Of a DNA stretch of 64,000 nt, positions 25,727-34,415 are shown piece after piece (position 1 is the stretch's first letter; each line of letters opens with the position of its first letter). Source of the DNA: Steroidobacteraceae bacterium (GTDB taxonomy: Bacteria > Pseudomonadota > Gammaproteobacteria > Steroidobacterales > Steroidobacteraceae); NCBI GenBank assembly GCA_041395505.1, contig JAWLAG010000001.1:2108001-2172000 (forward strand). The letters are read 5' to 3'. Both the position numbers and the translations under genes were made by a program. The notes beneath the pieces are model-generated. The model was not told the origin of the DNA, searched no databases, and saw only the letters and a program-made list of their open reading frames with translations.

Positions 25727-27043
25727 ATGGCCATGCAATTGAAGAGATTCGCGCTCGGCGCGTTGCTCACCTGCGCCGCGGTCACGGGCGCGCAGGCCCG
25801 GGAGTCCGACAACAACACGCCCGACGCCGTGATGACCAGATTGATCGCGGATTTCAATGCGGCAGTATTGCGATTCGCGAAGGCCGAAGATGGGCTATTC
25901 ACGCTGAAAGGACTTCGCACGGCGACCATGATGCATATCGCGATGCATGATGCATTGAATAGCGCCGATCAAAGATACGAACGTTACACCGACTCCACGC
26001 AAGCGGATATCGACGATCCATACGCTGCCGCCACCAGCGCCGCCTACACGATCGTTTTGAAGCAGTATCCCCAGCAGCGTGACACCTGGGCGCAGCTGCG
26101 TGGCCGCATCCGCGGCGCAGACACACGCAACAAGAATACCGAATTCGGGCAAAGGCTTGCTGAAAGCCTGTTCGAGGGCCGCGATGGTGATGGCTGGAAC
26201 AGCGAAGCCGAGTATCGGTTCCATCCGATGGGCCCCGGCGTATACGCTGAATTCGCCGAGCACAGCGGCACACCGCAGGGATTTGTCTTTGGTACCGGCT
26301 GGGCGCGAGCGCGACCATTTGGGCTGGAGAGTGCTTCGCAGTTTCGCAGCCCACCGCCACCGGCTATCGATAGCCGCGAATACGCGCGCGCCTTCGAGGA
26401 AGTGAAGGCGTTGGGTCGTCATGCAAGTACGGCGCGAACTGCCGACGAAACGCACCTTGCCATGTGGTGGAAGGATTTCGTCGAAAACTCACACAATCGA
26501 CTGGCTCGGAAATTGGTTGTCGAGGACCAACTCGATCCCTGGCGCGCCGCACGCATGTTCGCGCTCCTCAATATGGCGATCTACGATGGTTACCTCGCAT
26601 CGTTCGAGAACAAGTTTCACTACAACCACTGGCGACCCTATACGGCGATTCGCTGGGCGGAACACGATGGTAATGCGCTCACACAGGCCGACGAATCGTG
26701 GGATAACCTGCACCACCATACCTATGCATTTCCCTCCTACCCTTCCGCGCATGGCACGGTCTGCGGGGCGGCGATGACGGTACTGGCCGACAGTTTTGGC
26801 GCGATGCGCGAATTCACCATGGAGACCCGCGAAGTCGACTCGTCGGGCCCCGGTTCGCCGCCCATGGCCACGCAACCGCCCGTCCGCCACTTTCGCAGTT
26901 TCGATGAGGCGGCCCGCGAGTGCGCCATGTCCAGGGTATATCTCGGCATCCATTTCCGATACGACTCGGAATTTGGTCACGATCTCGGCACACAGGTCGC
27001 CGACTTTCTGCTACGCCGAAAGCTGATACCACTGCGCCATTGA
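25727..27043 (+). CDS. Exported vanadium-dependent haloperoxidase/PAP2-like protein
   Basis: A 438-residue protein with an N-terminal signal peptide (MAMQLKRFALGALLTCAAVTGAQA). The vanadate/phosphate pocket is intact: Lys296 and Arg303 in NKFHYNHWRPYTAIR, Pro339-Ser-Ala-His342 in YPSAHGT, and Arg403 with His409 in SRVYLGIHFRYD. Order and spacing fit the vanadium haloperoxidase branch of the PAP2 superfamily. It could be a haloperoxidase or an acid phosphatase; sequence alone does not separate them. ATG at 25727 has GAGG just upstream, and an ATG two codons later is possible. Divergent from an HxlR regulator. Confidence 0.82.
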   Translation: MAMQLKRFALGALLTCAAVTGAQARESDNNTPDAVMTRLIADFNAAVLRFAKAEDGLFTLKGLRTATMMHIAMHDALNSADQRYERYTDSTQADIDDPYAAATSAAYTIVLKQYPQQRDTWAQLRGRIRGADTRNKNTEFGQRLAESLFEGRDGDGWNSEAEYRFHPMGPGVYAEFAEHSGTPQGFVFGTGWARARPFGLESASQFRSPPPPAIDSREYARAFEEVKALGRHASTARTADETHLAMWWKDFVENSHNRLARKLVVEDQLDPWRAARMFALLNMAIYDGYLASFENKFHYNHWRPYTAIRWAEHDGNALTQADESWDNLHHHTYAFPSYPSAHGTVCGAAMTVLADSFGAMREFTMETREVDSSGPGSPPMATQPPVRHFRSFDEAARECAMSRVYLGIHFRYDSEFGHDLGTQVADFLLRRKLIPLRH

Positions 27044-27061
27044 TCGGCGCTTATCAAGGAA

Positions 27062-27137
<76 letters not shown>

Positions 27138-27165
27138 AATCAAATAGGATCGGACCGGGCGGCAA

Positions 27166-27193
27166 ATTGTAGGGTCACGGCCCGGCAAGTCAA
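27166..27193 (-). promoter_or_regulatory. Sigma-70 promoter for tRNA-Gly
   Basis: TTGACT and TACAAT on the minus strand, 16-base spacer, 28 bases before the tRNA 5' end. Each hexamer has five of six consensus bases. A G+C-rich segment (GCCGCCCGGTCCG) follows at the expected start, as in stringent-control promoters, so this tRNA need not depend on pgsA transcription. Confidence 0.65.
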
Positions 27194-27247
27194 GGGTTGG
27201 CCTTCGCAGAATTTTCGAATGGCCTGATTCGGCCGCGTCGAGGAGGG

Positions 27248-27823
27248 CTAGGTATCCTCCCGGACGGCAGCGCCTCGCAACTCCGGCCAGGCGGCACGTA
27301 GATAGAGGAACATCGACAGCAACGTAAGTACGGCTGCAACCGCCGTCAGCAACAAGCCCAATCGGTACAGCGGCAGCCCAAACAGGTTTTGCTCATAAAG
27401 CAGCATCGACAGACCGACAATCTGAAGAATGGTCTTCAATTTGCCGACCGACGACACTGCGACCTTCGTCCGCTGCCCGAGTTCGGCCATCCATTCCCGC
27501 AATGCAGAAATGGCGATCTCGCGCCCTATGATCACGATGGCGCAGAAGACCAACAGCATCCGCGGATCGCTTCCGACCAGTAGCACGAGCGCAACGGCAA
27601 CAATCAATTTGTCGGCAACCGGATCGAGGAACGCGCCGAGCCGGGATACCTGGTTGAGTTTTCGTGCCAGATAGCCGTCAAGGCTGTCGGTGATTCCTGC
27701 GATTGCAAATGCGAGGCCCGCCGCAGGACGTGCCCAGGTATAGGGCAGGTAGAACAACACGACGATCAGGGGGATCGCCAGGATTCGCAGCCAGGTAAGC
27801 GTATTCGGTATCGTGATGAACAT
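27248..27823 (-). CDS. pgsA: CDP-diacylglycerol--glycerol-3-phosphate 3-phosphatidyltransferase
   Basis: A 191-residue inner-membrane enzyme. The CDP-alcohol phosphotransferase motif D-x2-D-G-x2-A-R-x8-G-x3-D-x3-D spans about residues 46-71 (TDSLDGYLARK then RLGAFLDPVADK) and is intact. It makes phosphatidylglycerophosphate, the committed step to phosphatidylglycerol and cardiolipin. ATG at 27823 yields MFITIPNTLTWLRI, matching known PgsA N-termini. It starts 7 bases after uvrC, the arrangement known from E. coli, and is followed by tRNA-Gly. Confidence 0.94.
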   Translation of the reverse strand: MFITIPNTLTWLRILAIPLIVVLFYLPYTWARPAAGLAFAIAGITDSLDGYLARKLNQVSRLGAFLDPVADKLIVAVALVLLVGSDPRMLLVFCAIVIIGREIAISALREWMAELGQRTKVAVSSVGKLKTILQIVGLSMLLYEQNLFGLPLYRLGLLLTAVAAVLTLLSMFLYLRAAWPELRGAAVREDT

Positions 27824-27830
27824 CGCGAAC

Positions 27831-29678
27831 TCACCGGCCGGGGTGCAGATGATCATACAGGTTCTTCGCGAGAACCGGGCCTATCCCCTCAACCTTGCGC
27901 AGGTCATCCTCGCCCGCCCGCAACACGCCCTGCAGTCCGCCGAAATGACGCAGAATCTGCCGCCGCTTGGCGGGTCCAAGGCCAGGGACCGTTTCAAGGA
28001 TGGACTCATTGAATCGCCGCGCCCGACGACGGCGGTGGCCGGCAATCGCGAATCGATGGGCCTCATCGCGAATGCGTTGCAACAATTGCCTGACAGCCGC
28101 CGACTGCAGTTCGATGCCACCAGACGCGGATCCAAGGAAGTAGGTTTCGTGACCGGCCCGGCGCTCCGGGCCCTTGGCGATGCCAAGCACCGGGAGGTCG
28201 GCAAATCCACATTCCGCAAGTGCCTCGCGCGCCTGGCGCAGCTGGCCGGCACCGCCATCAATCAGAAGCAGATCGGCGGGCGGATACTCCCCGGCCGCAA
28301 CGCGCCGGTATCGGCGCACCAGCACCTCACGCATGGCGGCGTAATCATCACCCGCGGCGACGCGCCCCGACAGTGCATAACGACGGTATTGGTCCTTCAT
28401 TGGACCGGTGGGTCCGAAGAGGACACATGATCCAACAGTTCCTTCACCTTGCGTGTGGCTGATGTCGTAGCACTCGATGCGTGCAGGTGATTCGGCGAGA
28501 TGCAGCGCAGACGCGAGCGCTGCGAGCGCGGCCGACGATGCGCCGCTCTTCTGCCGCCTCAGCTCCAATTGAGAACGAGCGTTCTGCAGGGCGAGCGCAG
28601 TCCAGCGCTGCAAGAGGCCTCGACGAGCCGTTCGTATTGAGACTGTATGACCGGCGTGCTGGGTCAGCACCGCAGCCAGGGCATCGGCAGCGCCTGGTTC
28701 GCGATTCAGTATGACCTCGGGCGGCGCCGCAACGCGATCGTAGTACTGGAGCAGGAACGCACCCAGCGCTTCCTCGCCGTTATCAAGGCCAGCGCGCGGA
28801 AAGAAGGTGTTGGTTCCGAGGTTTCGACCTCCGCGTATCACCATGATGCATATGGCCAGATCCCCCCCATCTTCGAGCAATGCGCAGACATCCACGTCAC
28901 GAGCACTGCCAGATGAGACTACCTGCTCGGCCTGTATGTCTTTGAGCGCAACAAGCTGGTCGCGCAATTGCGCAGCGGTTTCATAATCCAGCTGTTCCGA
29001 TGCGTTTTCCATGCGTTCGACCAGATCCTTGCGCAATTCTTCACTGCGGCCCTCGAGCACTTTGACTGCGTTCGCGACGTCCTTGCGATACTGCTCGTCG
29101 CCGATCAGGCCGACACATGGCGCGGAACAGCGATTGATCTGGTGCTGCAGGCATGGCCGGCTACGGTTCGCGAAATAGCTGTCGCGGCAATTGCGGATTC
29201 GAAACATCTTCTGCACCTGACCAAGCGTCTGGCGCACCGCGTAGGAATTTGGGTAGGGACCGAAATATCGGCCAGGCTCATCGCGGGCACCGCGATAGAA
29301 CTGCAAGCGCGGATAGGGGTGGGCGCTGGTCAGGTGAATGAATGGAAAACTCTTGTCATCGCGCAGGATGATGTTGTAGCGCGGCCGATGTTCTTTGATC
29401 AGGTTGTATTCGAGGATCAGAGCCTCGACATCCGAATTGACCAACGTGAACTCGAGACGCTCGACCTGCGCGACCATCAACGCAACCTTTGGAGCGAGCT
29501 GGCGTGGACTGAAGTAACTCATGACACGATCGCGCAACCTGCGCGCCTTACCGACATAGAGCAATTCACCATCGTCGCCATACATCCGGTAGATACCGGG
29601 TCGGCGCGGCAGCAGTCGCACCTGTTCGCGCAACGCGGCTGCCACAGTGCGCCGAACTTCTGTACTTTTAGCCGCCAT
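27831..29678 (-). CDS. uvrC: Excinuclease ABC subunit C
   Basis: A 615-residue UvrC of normal length. The GIY-YIG nuclease is at the N-terminus (PGIYRMYGDDGELLYVGKAR), then a cysteine-containing linker, a UVR/coiled-coil UvrB-contact segment (near ERMENASEQLDYETAAQLRDQ), the RNase H-like second nuclease (ECYDISHTQGEGTVGS, LLLIDGGAGQL) and C-terminal helix-hairpin-helix motifs (VPGLGPAKRRQIL, VEGIGPVLAKNL). It makes both incisions in nucleotide excision repair. ATG at 29678 is preferred over an upstream TTG; it overlaps the glycosylase gene by 11 bases. Confidence 0.96.
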   Translation of the reverse strand: MAAKSTEVRRTVAAALREQVRLLPRRPGIYRMYGDDGELLYVGKARRLRDRVMSYFSPRQLAPKVALMVAQVERLEFTLVNSDVEALILEYNLIKEHRPRYNIILRDDKSFPFIHLTSAHPYPRLQFYRGARDEPGRYFGPYPNSYAVRQTLGQVQKMFRIRNCRDSYFANRSRPCLQHQINRCSAPCVGLIGDEQYRKDVANAVKVLEGRSEELRKDLVERMENASEQLDYETAAQLRDQLVALKDIQAEQVVSSGSARDVDVCALLEDGGDLAICIMVIRGGRNLGTNTFFPRAGLDNGEEALGAFLLQYYDRVAAPPEVILNREPGAADALAAVLTQHAGHTVSIRTARRGLLQRWTALALQNARSQLELRRQKSGASSAALAALASALHLAESPARIECYDISHTQGEGTVGSCVLFGPTGPMKDQYRRYALSGRVAAGDDYAAMREVLVRRYRRVAAGEYPPADLLLIDGGAGQLRQAREALAECGFADLPVLGIAKGPERRAGHETYFLGSASGGIELQSAAVRQLLQRIRDEAHRFAIAGHRRRRARRFNESILETVPGLGPAKRRQILRHFGGLQGVLRAGEDDLRKVEGIGPVLAKNLYDHLHPGR

Positions 29679-30339
29679 CTGCGTTGGCGCCGGCGACAAG
29701 CTGGGCGCAACGCGCAGCCGCCGCCAGGACCTCCTTGAACATTGGGGCTGTCAGCCGTCTCGTCTGGGTGTTGTACCGGCTGCAATGGTAGCTATCGAAC
29801 AAAGCTGGCGCCTGTGCCAGAGCATGCTGCGCGCCGTGCGCAAAAACGGCCGCAGCGCGTCTATGGCCGACAGCGTCCAGGACCGCATCGTGCGCAATTC
29901 GCCCGAGCGCCACGATTGCCCGCAAGCGGGTCATGGCTTGAATCTCGGCGCGCAAGAAGCCGTTGCACTCGCGAATCTCGGCCGGAGTCGGTTTGTTCTG
30001 CGGCGGCAGGCAGCGCACCGCGTTGGTAATTCGCACGCCCAGGAGTTTCAGATCATCGTTCGCCGCAACAGACGCTGGCTGGGTACCCAGTCCGAGCTCC
30101 GCGAGGGTTTGGTAGAGCAGAATTCCGGCGAAGTCACCGGTGAATGGCCGCCCGGTCCGATTCGCACCATGCATGCCGGGCGCAAGCCCGACGATGAGCA
30201 ACGGCGCATCGAGATCGCCGAATGGCGGTACCGGTTTTGCGTAATAGAGCGGGTGCTGGCCGCGCACGCCGGCCAGATAATCGGCCAACCGAGCGCAACG
30301 ACGACAATCGCCGTCATGCCAGGACTGCGCCAAATTCAA
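29668..30339 (-). CDS. Family 5 (UDGb-type) uracil-DNA glycosylase
   Basis: About 223 residues. Motif A is [19 protein letters not shown] and motif [16 protein letters not shown], both characteristic of family 5 glycosylases, which lack the usual polar catalytic residue in motif A. Cysteines in DCRRC (12, 15), VRCLPP and RECNG can form the expected 4Fe-4S site. It removes uracil and some other deaminated bases from DNA. I choose the TTG at 30339 because it overlaps the icd stop as TTGA and lies just before the first cysteine pair; another TTG at 30381 is possible. It overlaps uvrC by 11 bases, so two repair genes are coupled. Confidence 0.87.
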   Translation of the reverse strand: MNLAQSWHDGDCRRCARLADYLAGVRGQHPLYYAKPVPPFGDLDAPLLIVGLAPGMHGANRTGRPFTGDFAGILLYQTLAELGLGTQPASVAANDDLKLLGVRITNAVRCLPPQNKPTPAEIRECNGFLRAEIQAMTRLRAIVALGRIAHDAVLDAVGHRRAAAVFAHGAQHALAQAPALFDSYHCSRYNTQTRRLTAPMFKEVLAAAARCAQLVAGANADGG

Positions 30340-31664
30340 TCGTCCATGTGCCGCACGACAGCAGCAGCAAATCCGGAGCAACTCATCAGCGTGGCCCCTG
30401 GAACCAAACGCTGCAGATCGTCTTCGACATTCCTGCGGCCCGCGATGTCGAGCTTACGCGCGCGGATTCCCTCACGCAGTCGCGCCAGGTCGTAGGTGAG
30501 CTCTTTTGCGGCGATGGTGTTGGCAACACCCTTGACGATCAGATCCGCCGCCTCCGTCATGCCAAGGTAGCGGAGCATCATTTCGGCGGAAAGAATCAGC
30601 GAACCAGGGTTCACCCGATCCTTGCCGGCAAAGCCAGGCGCCGTGCCATGCGTCGCCTCGAAAACGGCGATCCCATGCCCGATATTGCCGCCCGGGGCGA
30701 TGCCAATACCGCCAACCTGGGCGGCAAGAGCGTCGGATATGTAATCGCCGTTCAGGTTCAAGGTTGCGATGACGTCATACTCTTCCGGTCGCAACAGAAC
30801 CTGCTGCAGAAAATTGTCGGCGATGACGTCCTTGACGACGATCGGCCGATTGGTGCGCGAATTCATGAACTGCAACCACGGTCCGCCATCGAGCGGCTCG
30901 GCACCGAACTCGTCCTTGGCGAGCTGGTAACCCCAGTTGCGAAACGCACCTTCGGTGTATTTCATGATATTGCCCTTGTGCACAAGGGTCACGGATACGC
31001 GATCGTTATCCACCGCATACTGGATCGCCTTGCGTATGAGGCGCTGACTGCCCTCCTTCGAGACGGGCTTGATGCCAATCCCCGAACTTCCTGGAAACCG
31101 GATCTGGGTGGCACCCAGCTCATCGCGCAGAAAGTTGATCAGCTTCTGCACCTTGACCGAACCGGCCGGGTACTCGATACCCGCATAGATGTCTTCAGTA
31201 TTCTCGCGAAAAACCACCATGTCGGTCTGGCTTGCATCCTGCATCGGACTCGATACACCGGGAAAATAGCGAATAGGCCGGACACAGGCGTATAGATCGA
31301 GCTCCTGGCGCATGGCAACGTTGAGCGATCGTATTCCCTCCCCTACGGGCGTCGTCAGCGGACCCTTGATCGAGACGACAAATTCACGAAGCGCCTGCAG
31401 GGTTTCGGTGGGGAACCAGCTGCCATAGATCCTGTTGGCCTTCTCGCCTGCGTAAATCTCCATCCAGTGGATCTTGCGTGATCCACTGTAGGCACGCGCC
31501 ATGGCTGCATCGACCACCGCATGCATTGCCGGGGTAACATCGATGCCGATGCCGTCGCCTTCGATGAATGGAATGATCGGGCTCGCGGGAACGCTGAGGT
31601 CGCCATCCGGCCTGACGACGATCCGCTCGCCCTTCTCGGGCACCTTGATGTGATCGTAATGCAT
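30336..31664 (-). CDS. icd: Isocitrate dehydrogenase
   Basis: A 442-residue dimeric-type isocitrate dehydrogenase converting isocitrate to 2-oxoglutarate in the TCA cycle. Recognisable stretches are [15 protein letters not shown], the substrate-serine region around [13 protein letters not shown], and [19 protein letters not shown]. Two features differ from E. coli Icd: the coenzyme loop reads HGTAPGFAG where E. coli has Lys344-Tyr345, while the TYDLARL tyrosine and arginine remain, and about 20 extra residues are inserted before the C-terminal [14 protein letters not shown] preference is therefore not certain. ATG at 31664 is preferred over GTG at 31679. Confidence 0.94.
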   Translation of the reverse strand: MHYDHIKVPEKGERIVVRPDGDLSVPASPIIPFIEGDGIGIDVTPAMHAVVDAAMARAYSGSRKIHWMEIYAGEKANRIYGSWFPTETLQALREFVVSIKGPLTTPVGEGIRSLNVAMRQELDLYACVRPIRYFPGVSSPMQDASQTDMVVFRENTEDIYAGIEYPAGSVKVQKLINFLRDELGATQIRFPGSSGIGIKPVSKEGSQRLIRKAIQYAVDNDRVSVTLVHKGNIMKYTEGAFRNWGYQLAKDEFGAEPLDGGPWLQFMNSRTNRPIVVKDVIADNFLQQVLLRPEEYDVIATLNLNGDYISDALAAQVGGIGIAPGGNIGHGIAVFEATHGTAPGFAGKDRVNPGSLILSAEMMLRYLGMTEAADLIVKGVANTIAAKELTYDLARLREGIRARKLDIAGRRNVEDDLQRLVPGATLMSCSGFAAAVVRHMDD

Positions 31665-31729
31665 CGCGAAATTGTACACGAGCGCACGCTGACGCCCGCG
31701 CCGGGCGGCGATTCGTCGCGCAGTGATTG

Positions 31730-33112
31730 TCAGTCGTATGCTGCGGATCGACCCGGAGCGGTTTCTCGCAAATGGCGACCAATTCGCAGGGCGAGCTCCA
31801 GGGCCTGCTCGTAGTTAAGCCGAGGGTCCACGGTGGAACGATAGGCGCGTTTGAGATCGGCGTCCGAAAGCCCGCGCGCACCTCCCGTGCACTCGGTAAC
31901 GTCATCCCCCGTCAGCTCGATATGCACCCCGCCCAGCCGCGATCCGCACGCGCGGTGGATTTCGAACGCCTGCTCGAGCTCACTCAGGATGTTCTGGAAT
32001 CGCCGGGTCTTGTAACCACCGGCTGTCGTTTCGGTATTGCCGTGCATCGGATCGCAGACCCAGAGCACTGTCTGCCCGGTGGCACGCACGGCTTCGATGG
32101 CAGCCGGGAGATTGTCTGCGATCTGGCCCGCGCCATAGCGATGAATCAACGTGAGTCGACCCGGTACGTTGTTTGGATTGAGCACCGTCACGAGCTGCTG
32201 CAGCCACTCGGCATCCATTGCCGAGCCGACTTTGACCGCGATTGGATTGGCAATACCGCGAAAATATTCGACGTGCGCGCCGCCGAGTTGTGCGGTGCGC
32301 ATCCCAATCCACGGCAGATGCGTGGAAAGGTTGTACCAGCACTTGCCGCGCGCATTGAAGCGCGTTTGTGCCTGCTCGTAATGGAGCAACAAGCCCTCAT
32401 GGCTCGCAAAGAACTCCGCGCGCGCTGTCTCATGCACCTGCTTGCGCGTGACCGACTCCAGGAATTCCAGGCTATCGGCGATGGCCGCGACGATCTTCTG
32501 GTACTCGATTCGTTGCTCGGAGTGCGATACGAAACCGAGGTCCCAGTACTCCGGGTGATGAAGGTCGGCGAAGCCACCGTCGATGAGTGCGCGAATGAAA
32601 TTCAGGGTGAGTGCCGCGCGCTCATAACCACGCAGCAACAATTGCGGATCAGGTTCACGCGACGCTGCATCGAAAGGAGCGCGGTTGACGATCGCGCCGC
32701 GAAACGCCGGCAGGGTCAGTCCGTCGCGGGTTTCGGTCTCTGCCGATCGCGGCTTTGCGTATTGCCCGGCGATGCGCGCAATGCGCACGACCGGGCAGCG
32801 GCCGGACTGCATCAGCACGAGGCTCATCTGCAGGAGTATCTTCAACTTGCGCACGATGACGTCGGATTCGCAGTCCTCGAGCGTCTCGGCGCAGTCGCCC
32901 CCGTGCAGGACGAAGCGCTCGCCACGCTGCGCGGCAGCGATCTCCCGGCGCAGGTTCTCAACCTCCCAACTGACGACCAGCGGTGGCAACCGGGACAGTG
33001 CCCCGACGACGGCCTGCAGCGCATCCGGGTCGGCGTACCGCGGTTGCTGAAGAGCCACGCGCGCCTGCCAGCTGGCCGGGTGCCACTCGGAATGATTGGT
33101 ATTTCGGGTCAT
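31730..33112 (-). CDS. Class II 3-deoxy-7-phosphoheptulonate synthase
   Basis: A 460-residue plant-type (class II) DAHP synthase, the first shikimate-pathway enzyme, joining phosphoenolpyruvate and erythrose 4-phosphate. The motifs [64 protein letters not shown] and [17 protein letters not shown] carry the metal and substrate ligands (Cys in GGDCAE, His in DPMHG, Glu in IELTG). Unlike AroF/G/H it is not of the E. coli class I type. It lies 65 bases upstream of icd on the same strand and is divergent from the saccharopine dehydrogenase gene. Confidence 0.94.
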   Translation of the reverse strand: MTRNTNHSEWHPASWQARVALQQPRYADPDALQAVVGALSRLPPLVVSWEVENLRREIAAAQRGERFVLHGGDCAETLEDCESDVIVRKLKILLQMSLVLMQSGRCPVVRIARIAGQYAKPRSAETETRDGLTLPAFRGAIVNRAPFDAASREPDPQLLLRGYERAALTLNFIRALIDGGFADLHHPEYWDLGFVSHSEQRIEYQKIVAAIADSLEFLESVTRKQVHETARAEFFASHEGLLLHYEQAQTRFNARGKCWYNLSTHLPWIGMRTAQLGGAHVEYFRGIANPIAVKVGSAMDAEWLQQLVTVLNPNNVPGRLTLIHRYGAGQIADNLPAAIEAVRATGQTVLWVCDPMHGNTETTAGGYKTRRFQNILSELEQAFEIHRACGSRLGGVHIELTGDDVTECTGGARGLSDADLKRAYRSTVDPRLNYEQALELALRIGRHLRETAPGRSAAYD

Positions 33113-33142
33113 CGGAACGGATCCTAACCAGCAATAACTCTT

Positions 33143-33170
33143 TTGTAAAACAATATCTTGCGCCTATTAC
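33143..33170 (+). promoter_or_regulatory. Candidate promoter for the saccharopine dehydrogenase-ALDH pair
   Basis: TTGTAA and TATTAC with a 16-base spacer in the A+T-rich centre of the 130-base divergent region; predicted start near 33177, giving a leader of about 65 bases. Both hexamers have four of six consensus bases. Confidence 0.35.
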
Positions 33171-33242
33171 CTCCGAGCCGCCGCAGTGGCAGCGCCGGCG
33201 CTTCTCGGGCAGAATGCGCGGCTTTTCCGGATGCGGTGATAT

Positions 33243-34415
33243 ATGCACGACGTACTCATACTCGGTGCCGGCAAGATTGGCGCCCTGATCTCGGGCCTGC
33301 TCGGCCAGTCGGGAGCCTACCGCGTGACGCTGGCGGACATGGCCGCAGACGCCGCACGCTCGGTTGCCAATGCCCACGGCCTGGACACCATACACGCTGC
33401 CCAATTGGACGCTACCGACGAGACGGCGCTGCGAGCCTATTTCGTGAAGAATTCGCATGCGGCCGTTATTTCGAGCCTCCCCTACTACTGCAATCCGCTG
33501 GTAGCGAAGCTCGCACGCGAGCGTGGCATGCACTACTTCGATCTCACCGAAGATGTTGCGGTCACCAAGGCGGTGCGCGAACACGCGCAGGGATCTCGCC
33601 AGGCGTTCGTGCCACAGTGTGGACTGGCACCTGGCTTCATCAGCATCGCGGCACATGAACTGATGACACACTTCGATGACTGGGTCAGCGTCAAGTTGCG
33701 TGTCGGCGCATTGCCGCAGCATCCGAGTAATGCGCTGCAATACTCGCTCACGTGGTCGACAGACGGCCTCATCAACGAATACTGCAACCCCTGCGTCGCA
33801 ATCCTTGACGGCAAGCAAGTTGAGCTGCCGCCGCTCGAAGGAATGGAAGAAATTGAAATCGACGGCACACGCTACGAAGCGTTCAATACGTCGGGCGGAC
33901 TCGGCTCCCTCGGCGAAACCTTCGGAGCACGCTGTGAGACCATGGACTACAAGACCATGCGTTATCCCGGTCACTGCCAACAGATGCGGCTGCTGCTGAA
34001 TGACCTCAAGCTGAGGCATGACCGCGCGACCTTGAAGCGCATCCTGGAGAATGCCGTGCCCACAACCCTGCAGGATGTGGTGGTCATATATGTGTCGGTC
34101 GCGGGCCACCAGGACGGTGAATTGCGCGAGGAGAATTACGTCAGCAAGATCTATCCCCAGGTCATTGCGGGTCGATTGTGGTCTGCCATACAGGTGACAA
34201 CCGCAGCAGGTATTTGCGCTGTTGTAGATCTGGTCGTCGAATCCGGGAATCGCTTCCAGGGATTCATCACACAGGAGACGTTTCGCCTGGGCGACATCCT
34301 CGGCAATCGATTCGGACGCTATTACGCGCCGGGCGGAAGCAAGGACGTATCGGCTGATCTGGTCGCGGGCGGCAAGGGTGGCCGCCAGCGCCGCACGGCG
34401 AGAGGTGCAACATGA
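33243..34415 (+). CDS. Saccharopine dehydrogenase-like oxidoreductase
   Basis: A 390-residue protein with an N-terminal Rossmann fold (VLILGAGKIGALISGLLGQ) and the saccharopine reductase/dehydrogenase catalytic fold (CGLAPGFISIAAHEL, NTSGGLGSLGETF, MDYKTMRYPGHCQQM). In animals and plants the fused LKR/SDH enzyme breaks saccharopine into glutamate and aminoadipate semialdehyde; the adjacent gene encodes the enzyme acting on that semialdehyde, so a lysine-degradation role is well supported by context. The stop overlaps the downstream start by 4 bases (ATGA). Confidence 0.87.
   Translation: MHDVLILGAGKIGALISGLLGQSGAYRVTLADMAADAARSVANAHGLDTIHAAQLDATDETALRAYFVKNSHAAVISSLPYYCNPLVAKLARERGMHYFDLTEDVAVTKAVREHAQGSRQAFVPQCGLAPGFISIAAHELMTHFDDWVSVKLRVGALPQHPSNALQYSLTWSTDGLINEYCNPCVAILDGKQVELPPLEGMEEIEIDGTRYEAFNTSGGLGSLGETFGARCETMDYKTMRYPGHCQQMRLLLNDLKLRHDRATLKRILENAVPTTLQDVVVIYVSVAGHQDGELREENYVSKIYPQVIAGRLWSAIQVTTAAGICAVVDLVVESGNRFQGFITQETFRLGDILGNRFGRYYAPGGSKDVSADLVAGGKGGRQRRTARGAT

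Noticed and set aside
31665..31680. TACAAT close before the icd ATG, suggesting a leaderless transcript
   Set aside because: No matching -35 and the hexamer lies within a possible GTG-started frame.
31727..33127. A 466-codon plus-strand reading frame
   Set aside because: Antisense shadow of the class II DAHP synthase gene with no recognisable motif.
32958..34109. A 383-codon minus-strand reading frame
   Set aside because: Lies antisense to the saccharopine dehydrogenase-like gene and across the divergent promoter region.
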